Part shown: positions 15,801 to 25,096 of the stretch, in pieces
Position numbering within the stretch: the stretch's first letter is position 1
Layout of the letters: the number at the start of each line of letters is the position of its first letter
Assembly: GCF_000716715.1 (NCBI RefSeq)
Contig: NZ_JNYJ01000020.1
Span: 164,002-228,001, forward strand
Direction: 5' to 3'
Length of the DNA stretch: 64,000 bases
Source of the DNA: Dactylosporangium aurantiacum
GTDB taxonomy: Bacteria > Actinomycetota > Actinomycetes > Mycobacteriales > Micromonosporaceae
Notes under the pieces: generated by a model
Database searches by the model: none
What the model was told of the DNA's origin: nothing
The model's input: only the letters and a program-made list of their open reading frames with translations
Translations under genes and position numbers: made by a program

Positions 15801-16445
15801 GTGTCGACGCTTCCGCTGTCCCCCGACGAGCTGCTGACCACCACGCGGTCGGTGCGCAAGCGCCTGGACCTGACCCGGCCGGTGCCCATGGAACTCATCC
15901 GCGAGTGCCTGGAGATCGCGCTGCAGGCGCCCTCGGGCTCCAACTCGCAGAGCTGGCACTGGATCGTGGTGACGGACGCGGCGCAGCGCCGGGCGATCGG
16001 CGAGGTGTACCGGCGGGCGTTCCGGGCGTACGCGGCGGCCGGCGGCCCGCGCCCGGACCGCTACGCCCACGACCCCGCCCGGCAGGCGACCCAGCAGCGG
16101 GTCGGGGAGAGCGCCGCGTGGCTCGGCGAGCGCATGGGTGACGTGCCGGTGCTGGTGCTCGCCTGCCGCCAGGTGGCGCAGCTGGACGCCGGCAACCAGG
16201 CCGACGTGTGGGGCTCGCTGCTGCCGGCGGCGTGGAGCTACATGCTCGCCGCCCGGGCCCGCCGCCTCGGCACCGCCTGGACCACCCTGCACCTCGACCA
16301 TGAGGCCGAGGTCGCCGAGCTGCTCGGCATCCCCGACGACGTGCGGCAGGGGGTGCTCATCCCGACCGCCTACTACACCGGCGAGACGTTCCGGCCCGCC
16401 CCGCGCGAGCCGCTGGACACCGTGCTGCACCTGGACCGCTGGTAG
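15801..16445 (+). CDS. Nitroreductase-family FMN oxidoreductase
   Basis: 214 residues. Family motifs: TTRSVRKRLDLTRPVPMELI near the N-terminus, ALQAPSGSNSQSWHWIVV for FMN phosphate binding, and GTAWTTLHLDHEAEVAELLG followed by IPDDVRQGVLIPTAYYTGE. GTG at 15801 has AGAGG about six bases upstream. Nitroreductases reduce nitroaromatics, quinones or halogenated tyrosine-like substrates. It sits 51 bases after the old yellow enzyme on the same strand. Confidence 0.9.
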   Translation: MSTLPLSPDELLTTTRSVRKRLDLTRPVPMELIRECLEIALQAPSGSNSQSWHWIVVTDAAQRRAIGEVYRRAFRAYAAAGGPRPDRYAHDPARQATQQRVGESAAWLGERMGDVPVLVLACRQVAQLDAGNQADVWGSLLPAAWSYMLAARARRLGTAWTTLHLDHEAEVAELLGIPDDVRQGVLIPTAYYTGETFRPAPREPLDTVLHLDRW

Positions 16446-16486
16446 CCCGGCAGGGCAGCGGTCCACGGCCGGCGGCGGATCGCTCG

Positions 16487-16849
16487 TCAGGGCAGCCGGC
16501 GGCGGCCGGCGAAGCCGAGGTCGGCGCGGTGGAACCAGGCGAGGTCCGGGTCACCCTCCAGCCAGCACAGCAGGACCGGCACCCCGTCGAGGTCGGCGGG
16601 GAAGTCCAGCAGCAGCGGGGCGAGCCCTTTGAGCTGGACACCGCCCTGCTGGACCTCGGTGACCAGCTCGTCGAGGCGGGCGGCGGACGCCTTCCACTCG
16701 GGCAGGCCGCCGAGCGTCGTCGGGGGCCCGCCGGGGGCGAGTGCGGCCGCCAGCTCGGCCGTGTCGGCGCGCACGGCGACGAGCTCGTCGAGCAGCGGTC
16801 GTAGCCGGGCGAGCTCGGCGCGCGCCGCCGCCAGTGTGTACAGACCCAT
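16487..16849 (-). CDS. DUF2203 protein
   Basis: 120 residues beginning MGLYTLAAARAELARLRPLL; a helical hairpin region (about 5-70) leads to the diagnostic DGVPVLLCWLEGDPDLAWFH and the RADLGFAGRR ending of DUF2203. Function unknown; the family is widespread and cytoplasmic. The ATG at 16849 fits the family N-terminus better than longer frames. It is convergent with the nitroreductase and lies downstream of the universal stress protein gene on the same strand. Confidence 0.85.
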   Translation of the reverse strand: MGLYTLAAARAELARLRPLLDELVAVRADTAELAAALAPGGPPTTLGGLPEWKASAARLDELVTEVQQGGVQLKGLAPLLLDFPADLDGVPVLLCWLEGDPDLAWFHRADLGFAGRRRLP

Positions 16850-16957
16850 GCGCCCCAGCGTGGCACCCCGCGCCGGGGGGCGATGCTCGAGGGTGCGTGG
16901 TCGTGGATGACGCGGCCGGCACATCGCCGCACCGGCCGTCGCCGGTCTGCGGCCGGC

Positions 16958-17437
16958 TCAGGCGCGCACCACGACCACCGGCCGGTCCGCCTTGTGCACC
17001 AGTGTGTCGGAGGTACTGCCCAGCAGCAGCTCGCTGAGCTTGCGGTGGCCGTGCGCGCCGACCACGATGCCCGGGCTGTGCCGCTCGCGGGCGACGCGCA
17101 TCAGCGTCTCGGCGACGTCCGCGTCGTCGGCGACGGCGAGCCCCGTGGCGTCCAGGAAGCCGGCGTCGCGGGCGATGTTCGCCCCGGCGGCCGCGGTACG
17201 CTCGGCGGTCTCGCACAGCTCCTTGTCCACCTCGGCCGCGGTGCGCAGGTCCAGGATCGTCGGCGGCATCTCCAGCCCGATGACCGGCAGCGTCGAGGTG
17301 TCGAAGCGCCGCCCGGCCTCCCACACCGTCACGACGAGCGCCGGCTGCCGCCCGAGCAACGGCGCGGCGGCGCGCACCGCCCGCTGGGCGGCGGCGGAGC
17401 CGTCGAATCCGAAGATGACCGGTGCCCCTGTCGTCAT
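16958..17437 (-). CDS. Universal stress protein, single UspA domain
   Basis: 159 residues. GFDGSAAAQRAVRAA opens the Usp fold, and GAHGHRKLSELLLGSTSDTL is the ATP-binding G-x2-G-x9-GS signature, so this is the nucleotide-binding subclass. In actinomycetes such proteins are dormancy or hypoxia associated. The ATG at 17437 has GGGGAGG immediately upstream (very short spacing); a GTG three codons earlier is possible. It stands alone between DUF2203 and the large HEAT protein. Confidence 0.9.
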   Translation of the reverse strand: MTTGAPVIFGFDGSAAAQRAVRAAAPLLGRQPALVVTVWEAGRRFDTSTLPVIGLEMPPTILDLRTAAEVDKELCETAERTAAAGANIARDAGFLDATGLAVADDADVAETLMRVARERHSPGIVVGAHGHRKLSELLLGSTSDTLVHKADRPVVVVRA

Positions 17438-17496
17438 CCTCCCCACCGTACCGACGGATCCACGACCGGCAGGATGAGCCGAGGGTGGCCGCGGGC

Positions 17497-18921
17497 TCAG
17501 CCCTCGAGCCACCGCCTGTCGCCACCGCGCGGGTCGGTGGCGGCGCGGGTGAGGTGGGTGGCGTCGGCGCGGCCCCGCCGGGCGAGGTCCGGCACGACGT
17601 CGGCGGCCAGGATCAGCGCGGCCCGCAGCCGCACCAGCGGCGGTCCCCCGTTCAGCAGGCGGTACCCGGCCCGCCGCAGCGCCGGGCGCCGGTCGGCGAG
17701 CAGCTGCCACGGCAGGTCCGCGGGCAGGCGGTCGGCGATCGGGCGCAGCGCGGTGGACGCCTCCCGGACCACCGCGGGCGCCGGGTCCCGCAGCAGCGGC
17801 GCGATCCGGTCGGGGGTCACCGCGCCGAGCCGCGCGACGCCCCGCACGGCGAGCGCGCGGACTGCCCGGTCGGGGTGCTCCAGCAGCGGCAGCAGCGGCA
17901 CCGCGTCCTGCGCCGTCTCGGCGAACCCGGCGACCGCGCCGGGCGCGGGCGTGCCACCGGACACCGCGGCGCGGTAGTGCGCGGCCGCGTCGACGCCGGC
18001 CCGGCGGGCGCCTTCCCGCGCGGCGGCCCGCACCAGCGCGGCCGGGTCGTCGAGGTGCGCCGCGACGTCGCGGGCGAGGCCGAGCCGCAGCAGCCCGGCG
18101 AGCGCGGTCCCCCGCACGTCGGCGCGGGCGCCGCCGGCCAGGCGCCGCAGCACCGCGGTCCGGCCGCTCCACACCGCGTCACGGCAGGCGGCCTCGGCGG
18201 CCCGGATCCGGATCCACGGGTCGGGGTCCGCCTCGGCCACCGCGACGAGCTCGGCCGGGCCGAGCCGGCCCTGCGCGCGGGACAGGTCGAAGACCAGGCG
18301 CCGCTGCGCGGTGGACCCGTCCGCGGCCAGCGCGTCGCGGGTCGCCGGCGGCGCGGCGAGGATCGCGGCGACGAGCTGGTGCATGACGAAGCCGGCGCGG
18401 CGGCGGTCCTGGGTCCGCAGCGCGACGGGCAGCATCACCGGCAGGTACGTCGCGGCGTCGTGCCCGAGCAGCACGGCCACGGCGAGGCCGGCCTGGTCGC
18501 GGACCGGCCGGACCCAGTCGGCGGCGCGCAGCACCAGCAGCGGCGCCAGCTCGGGGTCGGGCCGCTCCGGCATCGCCCGCAGGGCCCGCTCCCGGACCCG
18601 TCCGTCGCGGTGCATCGAGGCGAGCGCCACCGCGACCGGCCCGGCGGCCGCGGTGTCGAGGTCGGCCGCCATCGCCCACAGCACCGCCGCCGCGGCGACC
18701 GACCGGCGCGCGTGGGCGTCGAGCGTGACGAGCGCCGCGGGGTCTGCGGTGAGGATCCGCAGCGCGGCCAGGTCGCGCCCGCGGTCCCGCCCGGCGGCGA
18801 CACCGGCCAGGACGGTCAGCAGCCGGTCGGCCGCGGCGACGCCACCGCGCGGCAGGTCCGCGACCGCCCGCCGCACGGCGAGTTCGGCCGGGCTGCTCCG
18901 CCGCCACCATCCGCGTCCCAC
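17497..18921 (-). CDS. Large HEAT-repeat protein
   Basis: About 474 residues of degenerate helical repeats. Recognisable repeat cores are DPDPWIRIRAAEAACRDAVW, DDPAALVRAAAREGARRAGV, HPDRAVRALAVRGVARLGAV and DPAPAVVREASTALRPIAD. No catalytic motif, signal peptide or membrane segment. The start is unclear: the GTG at 18921 gives the N-terminus MGRGWWRRSSPAELAVRRA but lacks a good ribosome site. It may be an adaptor or scaffold. It is the second of three helical-repeat genes in the window. Confidence 0.78.
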   Translation of the reverse strand: MGRGWWRRSSPAELAVRRAVADLPRGGVAAADRLLTVLAGVAAGRDRGRDLAALRILTADPAALVTLDAHARRSVAAAAVLWAMAADLDTAAAGPVAVALASMHRDGRVRERALRAMPERPDPELAPLLVLRAADWVRPVRDQAGLAVAVLLGHDAATYLPVMLPVALRTQDRRRAGFVMHQLVAAILAAPPATRDALAADGSTAQRRLVFDLSRAQGRLGPAELVAVAEADPDPWIRIRAAEAACRDAVWSGRTAVLRRLAGGARADVRGTALAGLLRLGLARDVAAHLDDPAALVRAAAREGARRAGVDAAAHYRAAVSGGTPAPGAVAGFAETAQDAVPLLPLLEHPDRAVRALAVRGVARLGAVTPDRIAPLLRDPAPAVVREASTALRPIADRLPADLPWQLLADRRPALRRAGYRLLNGGPPLVRLRAALILAADVVPDLARRGRADATHLTRAATDPRGGDRRWLEG

Positions 18922-18979
18922 CGCGCCATGGTGCCCCGCCGGACTGCGGCGCCGCCGGCAATTACCGCCCGCGTCAGGG

Positions 18980-19696
18980 TCACCAGGGGACCGGGCCGTC
19001 GTCGTCGTGGAACCCGCCACTCGAGGCGTCGTCGCCGAGCAGGGCCAGGCGGACCACGACGGTGGCGCCCTGGGCGGGGGTGCGCGGGCCGGTGTGCCCG
19101 TTGAGGTCGGTCGCGCAGTATCCGGGATCGGCCGAGTTCACGGTGATGCCGGCCTCGCGCAGGTCGGCGGCGTAGGCGACGGTCAGGCCGTTGAGCGCGG
19201 CCTTCGAGGCGCTGTACGCCATCATCGGGATCCCGCTGTCCGGTGCGGCCAGCCGGGTCAGCGAGCCCATCGAGCTGGACACGTTCACGATCCGGCCGGC
19301 CCGGCTGCGGCGCAGCAGGGGCAGCATCGCGTTGGTCACCGCCACCACACCGAACACGTTCGTCTCGAACGCCAGGCGCACGTCGTCCACGGACAGGTCG
19401 GCGGGGCGGGCCCAGCCGACGAGGATCCCCGCGTTGTTGACGAGGACGTCGAGCCGCCCGTGGTCCTCCTCGACCCGCCGTGCCGCCGCGGCGACCGAGG
19501 CCGGGTCGGTGACGTCGAGTTGCAGCTCATGCACCGTCAGCCCTTCGTCGCGCAGTGTCCCGGCCGCGGCGGCGCCCCGGCCGGGGTCGCGCGCCCCGAT
19601 CAGCACCGTCGCCCCGGCCCGGCCGAGCAGCCGGGCCACCTCCAGCCCGATGCCCTTGTTCGCGCCGGTCACCAGCGCGATCGTCGTGTCGTCCAT
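18980..19696 (-). CDS. Short-chain dehydrogenase/reductase
   Basis: 238 residues of classical SDR: TGANKGIG nucleotide motif near the N-terminus, LDVLVNNAGILVG, the catalytic Ser in IVNVSSSMGS and the YSASK active-site pair. Carbonyl-reductase-like, NADP-preferring by the Arg after the second strand (IGARD). It is divergent from an XRE/MmyB-like regulator with 103 bases between, the typical arrangement for such SDRs, so that regulator probably controls it. The Tyr-Ser-Ala-Ser-Lys motif is intact. Confidence 0.92.
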   Translation of the reverse strand: MDDTTIALVTGANKGIGLEVARLLGRAGATVLIGARDPGRGAAAAGTLRDEGLTVHELQLDVTDPASVAAAARRVEEDHGRLDVLVNNAGILVGWARPADLSVDDVRLAFETNVFGVVAVTNAMLPLLRRSRAGRIVNVSSSMGSLTRLAAPDSGIPMMAYSASKAALNGLTVAYAADLREAGITVNSADPGYCATDLNGHTGPRTPAQGATVVVRLALLGDDASSGGFHDDDGPVPW

Positions 19697-19799
19697 GCCG
19701 CCAGCCTGCGGCCGCGGCGGCGCCGCGAGGAGAGCACGGCCGCAGCCCCGGACCGGCCGGTCCCTGGATGGGCCGGCCCGCGGCGGGCACGATGTGCGG

Positions 19800-20630
19800 G
19801 TGGACCGCCGACAACTCGCCGACTTCCTGCGCGCGCGGCGCGAACGGGTCCGGCCCGTGGACGCCGGCCTCGCGCCGGGCCCGCGCCGCCGCACGCCCGG
19901 CCTGCGCCGCGAGGAGGTGGCGCAGCTCGCCGGGATCTCCGTCGACTACTACACCCGGCTCGAGCAGGCCCGCGGGCCACGGCCGTCGCGGCAGGTGCTG
20001 ACCGCGCTGGCGCGGGCGATGCGGCTGACCGACAGCGAACGCGAGCACCTGTTCCAGCTCGTCGGCGCCCGCGACGACCCGCCGGCCGGCCCGCCGCGGG
20101 ACGTGCCGACCGGCATCCTGCACCTCATCGACCGGCTCGACGACACGCCCGCGTTCGTCATCGACGCCGTGTACAACCTGCTCGCGTGGAACCGGATGGC
20201 GACCGCGCTGCTCATCGACCCCACCGTGTGGCCGGTGGCGGACCGCAACCTGATCTGGCAGCTGTTCAGCAGCCCGTACACCGACTTCGACGACCCGCAG
20301 ATCGACGAGCACGCCCGCCTCTGCCTCGCCGACCTGCGCCGGGCCGTGACCAGGTACCCGGACGACCCGGGGGTCGCGGCCCTCGTCGCGCGGCTGCACG
20401 CGACCGGTCCCGGCTTCGTGCGGCGCTGGGTCGACTACCCGGTCGACCCGCCCCGGTCCACGTCGACGAAGCGGATCCCGCACCCGGTCGTCGGCGAGCT
20501 GGAGCTGGACTGCCAGACCCTGCACATCACCGAACGCGACCAGCGGCTGGTGCTCTACACCGCGGCCCCGGGCAGCCGCTCGCAGGAAGGGCTGCGGCTG
20601 CTGTCGGTGGTCGGCACGCAACGGTTCTGA
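19800..20630 (+). CDS. XRE-family regulator with MmyB-like ligand domain
   Basis: 276 residues. The N-terminal helix-turn-helix covers about 5-70 (LADFLRARRERVRP, LRREEVAQLAGISVDYYTRL, EQARGPRPSRQVLTALARAM). The rest is the MmyB-like domain (FVIDAVYNLLAWNRMATALL, ending ELDCQTLHITERDQRLVLYT), reported to bind fatty-acid-like ligands. GTG at 19800, or 19794, is the start. It faces the SDR gene, which is its probable target. The protein has no membrane or sensor module beyond this domain. Confidence 0.9.
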   Translation: MDRRQLADFLRARRERVRPVDAGLAPGPRRRTPGLRREEVAQLAGISVDYYTRLEQARGPRPSRQVLTALARAMRLTDSEREHLFQLVGARDDPPAGPPRDVPTGILHLIDRLDDTPAFVIDAVYNLLAWNRMATALLIDPTVWPVADRNLIWQLFSSPYTDFDDPQIDEHARLCLADLRRAVTRYPDDPGVAALVARLHATGPGFVRRWVDYPVDPPRSTSTKRIPHPVVGELELDCQTLHITERDQRLVLYTAAPGSRSQEGLRLLSVVGTQRF

Positions 20631-20657
20631 GCGGCGCCGGCGGTAGTCTGCGCAACT

Positions 20658-22153
20658 GTGCCCGACGAGACGCTGCTGCTGCTGGCCGAGCACCCGGCGC
20701 TGCCCGCCGCCGACATCGACGCGCTCGTCGTGGCCGGGGACCCGCGGCTGCTGCCGGTGCTCGCCCGGCGGCCGGACCTGACGGCGGCGCACGTGGACGC
20801 CCTCACCGGCACCGGGGACCGGGCCACCTTCCTGGCCCTGGTCGAGGCGGGGCGGGTGCCGCCGCTCGCGGTGCCGCGCGACGACCCCGACGCGATGCTC
20901 GCCGGCCTCGACCGCGCCGACGCGCCCGGCGAGTGGCTGCGGCTGCTCGCCTCGTGGCCGGAGCCGCCGGTACGCCGCCGCCTCGCCGCCCTCGCGATGG
21001 ACCGGCCGGACGTGGCCCGCGCCGTGGCCGGCGACCCGGACTGCTCGGTCGCCGCGGCCGCCGTCCCGTGGTGGGGGTGCCGCCGGACGTCGTGCGGTCC
21101 CTGGCCGCCCGGCCGGAGGCGTGCGTGCGGATCGCGCTCGCCGCGCGGCACGACGCGCCGGCCGACCTCCTCGCCGACCTGATCACCACCGGCGGGAGCC
21201 CCGAGCCGCGCGGCTGCCCGCACCGGCCGGACCCGGCGGCCGCGCTGCGGCAGGTCCGGCTCGCCGCCGCCGGCAACCACGGCACACCGGCCGCGGCGGT
21301 CGCGCCGTTCACCGCCGCGCCGGACATCTCCCTGGCCCGGGTGCTCGCCACCCGGCGCGACCTGCCGCCCGGCACCTACGAGCGGCTCGTGGCGCTCGGC
21401 GACCACCGCGTGACGGCCGCCGTCGCGCTCAACCCGGCGGCCCCGGACGACCTGCTGTGCCGCCTGTACGACGCGGGCGACGCCGCCTGGCGGACCAACG
21501 TCCTGGCCAACTGGCGCACCCCGCTGGACGTGCTGGTGCGGCACAGCCGCGCCGGGGCCGGCTGGGTCGCCACCGACCGCCATCCTGACGTCGACGGCCT
21601 GCGGGCCCTCGCCGCCGACCCCGACCCGAAGGTCCGGCTCGTCGCCGCCGCCAGCCACATCCTGCCCGGGGACCTGCGGGCGGCGCTGACCGACGACCCG
21701 GACCTCGACGTCGTGCGCCGCGCGATCGGCAACAGCGGCGTGCCCGCCGACCAGGTCCGCCGGGCCGCCGAGCGGTGGGGGCCGGCGCTGTTCCAGACGC
21801 TGGCCGCCCACCCGTCGGCGCCGCCGGAGCTGCTGCTGGCCATCGCCACCCACCCGGACAGCCCGGCCGGCGCGGTCGAGGACGTCGCGTGGCAGGAGAC
21901 CGCGCCCCCCGCCGCGCTCGAGGCGTGCCTGCGGCTGCCGTCAGCGGCGCCGTTGCTGGCCGGCAACCCGTCGACGCCGCCCGCGATCCTGGCCGGGCTC
22001 ACCACCCACCCGGACCCGCAGGTCCGCACGGAGCTGGCGCGCAACCCGGCGCTGCCCGCGGGCGCCGTCCACGACCTGTTCGTCGCGCTCACTCACCCCC
22101 GGACCGTCTTGACCGACAGCCTCGGATCCGCGGCGATCGACGTCTCCGAGTAG
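20658..22153 (+). pseudogene. Leucine-rich-variant/HEAT-like repeat protein broken by a frameshift
   Basis: Coding sequence of about 498 codons in two frames. The first part (MPDETLLLLAEHPALPAADI through DPDCSVAAAA) runs from GTG 20658 to about 21070; the second (VPPDVVRSLAARPEACVRIA to the stop at 22153) is in another frame. Adding one base to the GGGGG run at 21073-21077 rejoins them. Both parts are repeats of the NPAAPDDLLCRLYDAGDAAW and HPSAPPELLLAIATHPDSPA type, like variant leucine-rich repeats. It may be a real single-base loss or an assembly error in the homopolymer. The 3' end overlaps the convergent acylase gene by 61 bases. TAGTCT lies eight bases before the GTG. Confidence 0.75.
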
Positions 22154-24489
22154 CGGCAGTCGCGCAGCTGCTTGCGGGAGTACAGCAGCGTCTGGTCGGC
22201 GTAGTACGGCGAGGCCGGATCCGCGGACTCGCCGAAGGTGAGGACGCACCGCGCCGACGGGCCCGAGGACGTGTACGCGAGGGTCAGCAGGAAGCTGGTG
22301 CCGTAGTTCACCACGTAGCCGCGGTCGGTCAGGTCGCTGCCGGGCACGAACGTCCCCGGGTCCATGAACGGCTCCCGGGACGAGCCGGGGAACGGTTCGT
22401 ACTGCGCCATGTTGGCGATGCCGACGAGCTCCGTCGAGCCGGGCACCGGGATGCGCTGGCCGGCCTTCACCGTGTACTGCACCGACTGCAGCGCCACGTT
22501 CAGCGGCAGGCCGACCGCCCGCATCCGCAGCATCGCCCGGGCCAGGCCGGTGAGCAGCGGCGCCGGGTCGGCGGGCGCGCCGCGCGGGGTGCGGCCCGGG
22601 TCCGCCGGGTTGAACGCCACGCCGAACAGCGGGCCGGCCACGGTGAGCGCGTCGGGGTACTGCGCGAGCACCGCCCCGATCGTCTCCCGCCACAGCACCG
22701 CGCCACGGCTGGGCAGCTCGAACAGCCGGTCCCAGCCGGCCAGCGCGGTGCAGCCGGCGCTGATGTCGACGGGCGTGCCGTCGACGTCCACCGGCCGGGT
22801 GCCCTGCGCGCGGCAGGCCGAGACGACGTACCCGGCCAGCTCCGCGGCGGTCAGCGAGTCGCCGGACAGGATCGCGGTGCCGAGGCCGGTCAGGTCGAAC
22901 TTCGCGGTGCCGTTGATCAGCCGCAGGTTCTGCCGGGAGCGTGCCGACAGCGGCGTACCCTCGAGGCCCTGCAACGGTGAGAACCCGGTCAGGAACCGGT
23001 TCTGGTTCGGCACCCAGTGGCTGTCGTTGGCGTTGAACACGTAGTCGCGGCGCTGCAGCTGCGGCTGCTGGGCGAACGGGATCAGCCCGGGCGAGCGCGC
23101 CCCCGGCTGCACCACCCACGCGTTGGCGCTGTCGCTGCCGTTGAGCGCGCCGAGCGGGTGCGCCGCCCATTCCGCGATCGACGCGGCGGACAGGTTCGGC
23201 GTCGGCGACGAGTCCGTGTACCAGGCGTTGCCGGCGGAGTCGGTCGCGATCGTGTTCACCCACGGGATGCCCTGGTCCCGGCCGATCGACGCGCGCAGGC
23301 CCGACACGTCCGTGGCGCGGGCCATGTTGAGCCACACCCGCAGCAGCCGGTCGTTGTCGATGTTGGCGTCGCGGTACGTGTACGCCGTCTCGGTGCCCCA
23401 GCCGAACGCCGGGTCGATGGCGGACAGGTCCAGCACCGGGCCGTACCGGGTCGACCACATGGTGCGGGTGACGGGCTGCAGCACGCCGCCCTGGTTGACC
23501 TGGATCGTCACCTGCTTGGCGGTCATCGGCTCGGGCCGGCCGTCGACCAGGTACGTGGTCGGCGCGCCGGGGACCAGGTCGACGGAGTAGAACGTGAACC
23601 GCGACCCCTCCGCGATCGTGTGCGTCCAGGCGACCTTGTCCGTGAACCCGATCTGCACACCGGGCAGGCCGCCGAGGCTGGCGCCGTACACGTTGAGGTT
23701 GCCGGGCACGGTCAGCTGCGACTCCCAGAAGCGCAGCTCGCCCTCCCACGGGAAGTGCGGGTTGCCGACGAGCATGCCCCGCCCGGTCTGGGACTTGTCG
23801 GCGCCGAGCGCCCACCCGTTGCTGGACAGGGCCCGCTGCTCCTGCAGCCCCCGCAGTCCGTCGGTGGTGACGGCGGCGCCGATCGGCAGCGCGCCCTGCG
23901 CGCCCGACGGCGGCGCGGCCATGGCGATCGGGGCGAGCAGGGCGTCGCCGCTGGCGAGGATCGCGATGTTGCGCTGGTACGCCAGGACGTCGACCGCGGT
24001 GATCGGCCCGATCCACGGCTGGCCGGCGCACCAGCCCGGTACGCGGGCCGCGCCGGTGGCCGCGAGGAACGCGTTGTAGCCGCGCACGTAGCCGTTGAGG
24101 ACGTCGCGCTCCTCCGGCTGCAGCCGGGTCAACTGGTCGCGGGCGCGGTCGACCAGGCCGAGGGACTGGTAGGCGAAGTCGGTGGCCAGGTTGACGCCGT
24201 CGGGCCCGGGGCCGAACCACCGGGACCGTTCGCTGCGGACCTTGACGATCTGGTCGGCGAGGTCGCAGAAGCGGTCCTCTGCGTACGCCCACGCCTGCCC
24301 GAACGCGGCGCTGCCGACGCTGGACGCCAGCACGTGCGGCACCCCGTAGCTGGTGCGCCTGATCACGGCGGCGTAGCCACCGGAGGCGACGGCGTCACCG
24401 TCCTGCGCGTGCGCCGGCGCTCCGGCGACCATGGGCGTGAGCAGGGCGGCTGCGGATAAGACTGTGACGATCCGACGGACGCGAGGCAC
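22093..24489 (-). CDS. Secreted penicillin-acylase-family amidohydrolase (aculeacin/AHL acylase-like)
   Basis: 798 residues. Signal peptide about 1-28 ending PAHAQD, alpha chain opening GGYAAVIRRTSYGVPHV, then the autoprocessing site before SSNGWALGAD, whose Ser at about 223 would become the N-terminal nucleophile of the beta chain. NPHFPWEGELRFW and the C-terminal SPYYADQTLLYSRKQL closely follow the aculeacin A acylase/AhlM pattern. Such enzymes deacylate cyclic lipopeptides, acyl-homoserine lactones or penicillin V. GGAGGA six bases before GTG 24489 fixes the start. It is preceded by a 268-base AT-richer leader containing a palindrome, so it has its own promoter. Confidence 0.93.
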   Translation of the reverse strand: MPRVRRIVTVLSAAALLTPMVAGAPAHAQDGDAVASGGYAAVIRRTSYGVPHVLASSVGSAAFGQAWAYAEDRFCDLADQIVKVRSERSRWFGPGPDGVNLATDFAYQSLGLVDRARDQLTRLQPEERDVLNGYVRGYNAFLAATGAARVPGWCAGQPWIGPITAVDVLAYQRNIAILASGDALLAPIAMAAPPSGAQGALPIGAAVTTDGLRGLQEQRALSSNGWALGADKSQTGRGMLVGNPHFPWEGELRFWESQLTVPGNLNVYGASLGGLPGVQIGFTDKVAWTHTIAEGSRFTFYSVDLVPGAPTTYLVDGRPEPMTAKQVTIQVNQGGVLQPVTRTMWSTRYGPVLDLSAIDPAFGWGTETAYTYRDANIDNDRLLRVWLNMARATDVSGLRASIGRDQGIPWVNTIATDSAGNAWYTDSSPTPNLSAASIAEWAAHPLGALNGSDSANAWVVQPGARSPGLIPFAQQPQLQRRDYVFNANDSHWVPNQNRFLTGFSPLQGLEGTPLSARSRQNLRLINGTAKFDLTGLGTAILSGDSLTAAELAGYVVSACRAQGTRPVDVDGTPVDISAGCTALAGWDRLFELPSRGAVLWRETIGAVLAQYPDALTVAGPLFGVAFNPADPGRTPRGAPADPAPLLTGLARAMLRMRAVGLPLNVALQSVQYTVKAGQRIPVPGSTELVGIANMAQYEPFPGSSREPFMDPGTFVPGSDLTDRGYVVNYGTSFLLTLAYTSSGPSARCVLTFGESADPASPYYADQTLLYSRKQLRDCRYSETSIAADPRLSVKTVRG

Positions 24490-24614
24490 GGCTCCTCCGA
24501 AGTGACGCAGCGGGACTGATGGCGGTTCGAATCCTTGGTCGCATTCACCATGTGCAGGAAGACGCTGTTCGATGACCTGTTCGGCTGTGACGCATCGACG
24601 GGCGCGACGCCGTG

Positions 24615-24641
24615 AGGTCACCATATTGCACTCAGTGACCT
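24615..24641. promoter_or_regulatory. Inverted repeat upstream of the acylase gene
   Basis: AGGTCAC (24615-24621) and GTGACCT (24635-24641) form perfect 7-bp arms around a 13-base AT-richer centre. It lies 126 bases upstream of the acylase start in the least GC-rich part of the region, where a promoter is expected. The size and spacing fit a dimeric repressor or activator site; the protein is unknown. Confidence 0.5.
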
Positions 24642-24757
24642 TTGTACTACCGTCAATGCACCATCAATCGAGATTCATAGATCAACTTGCGCGCCGCCCA
24701 GCCTCAGGACGAACCGCGTGCCACGGCCGGCGCCCACCGGCCGGGGCCTACCGCCGC

Positions 24758-25096
24758 TCAGTCGTCGAGGTCGACGCCCTTGGCCTGCGCGAGGGCAACG
24801 ATCTTCCGGGCCTGCCCGGCGTCGCTCGCCACGGCGGCGATCAGCTTGCCCAGCGCCTCCAGCGCGGCCCGGTCGGTGCCGTACGCGCAGAACATGCCGG
24901 CCTCGGGGTCGTAGGAGAACCGGCCCTCCAGCGCCGGCGCCTCCGTGCTGACCAGCAGCCGCGCGACCGCCGCCCAGAAGTACCCGCTGGGCTCGTGCCC
25001 GAGATCCTCCACGACGGCGTCGACGTCGGTCGTCCCCGCGTTGAGCAGCAGCGAGTACTTGCCCGGCGACGTCTCGATGAGCTTCGGTGCGGTCAT
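24758..25096 (-). CDS. Imm51-type immunity protein
   Basis: 112 residues, small and acidic. The pattern KLIETSPGKYSLLLNAGTTD, EPSGYFWAAVARLLVS, FSYDPEAGMFCAYGTDRAAL is that of the Imm51 family, predicted to protect against polymorphic toxins. No toxin gene is next to it, so it is an orphan immunity gene or has another role. It is transcribed on the minus strand, 82 bases after the fusion protein gene, and ends 268 bases before the acylase start. Confidence 0.75.
   Translation of the reverse strand: MTAPKLIETSPGKYSLLLNAGTTDVDAVVEDLGHEPSGYFWAAVARLLVSTEAPALEGRFSYDPEAGMFCAYGTDRAALEALGKLIAAVASDAGQARKIVALAQAKGVDLDD

Noticed and set aside
21066..21083. Programmed -1 frameshift in the repeat-protein gene
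   Set aside because: The site is a plain GGGGG run without a canonical X XXY YYZ heptamer or an obvious downstream pseudoknot; a mutation or sequencing error is simpler.
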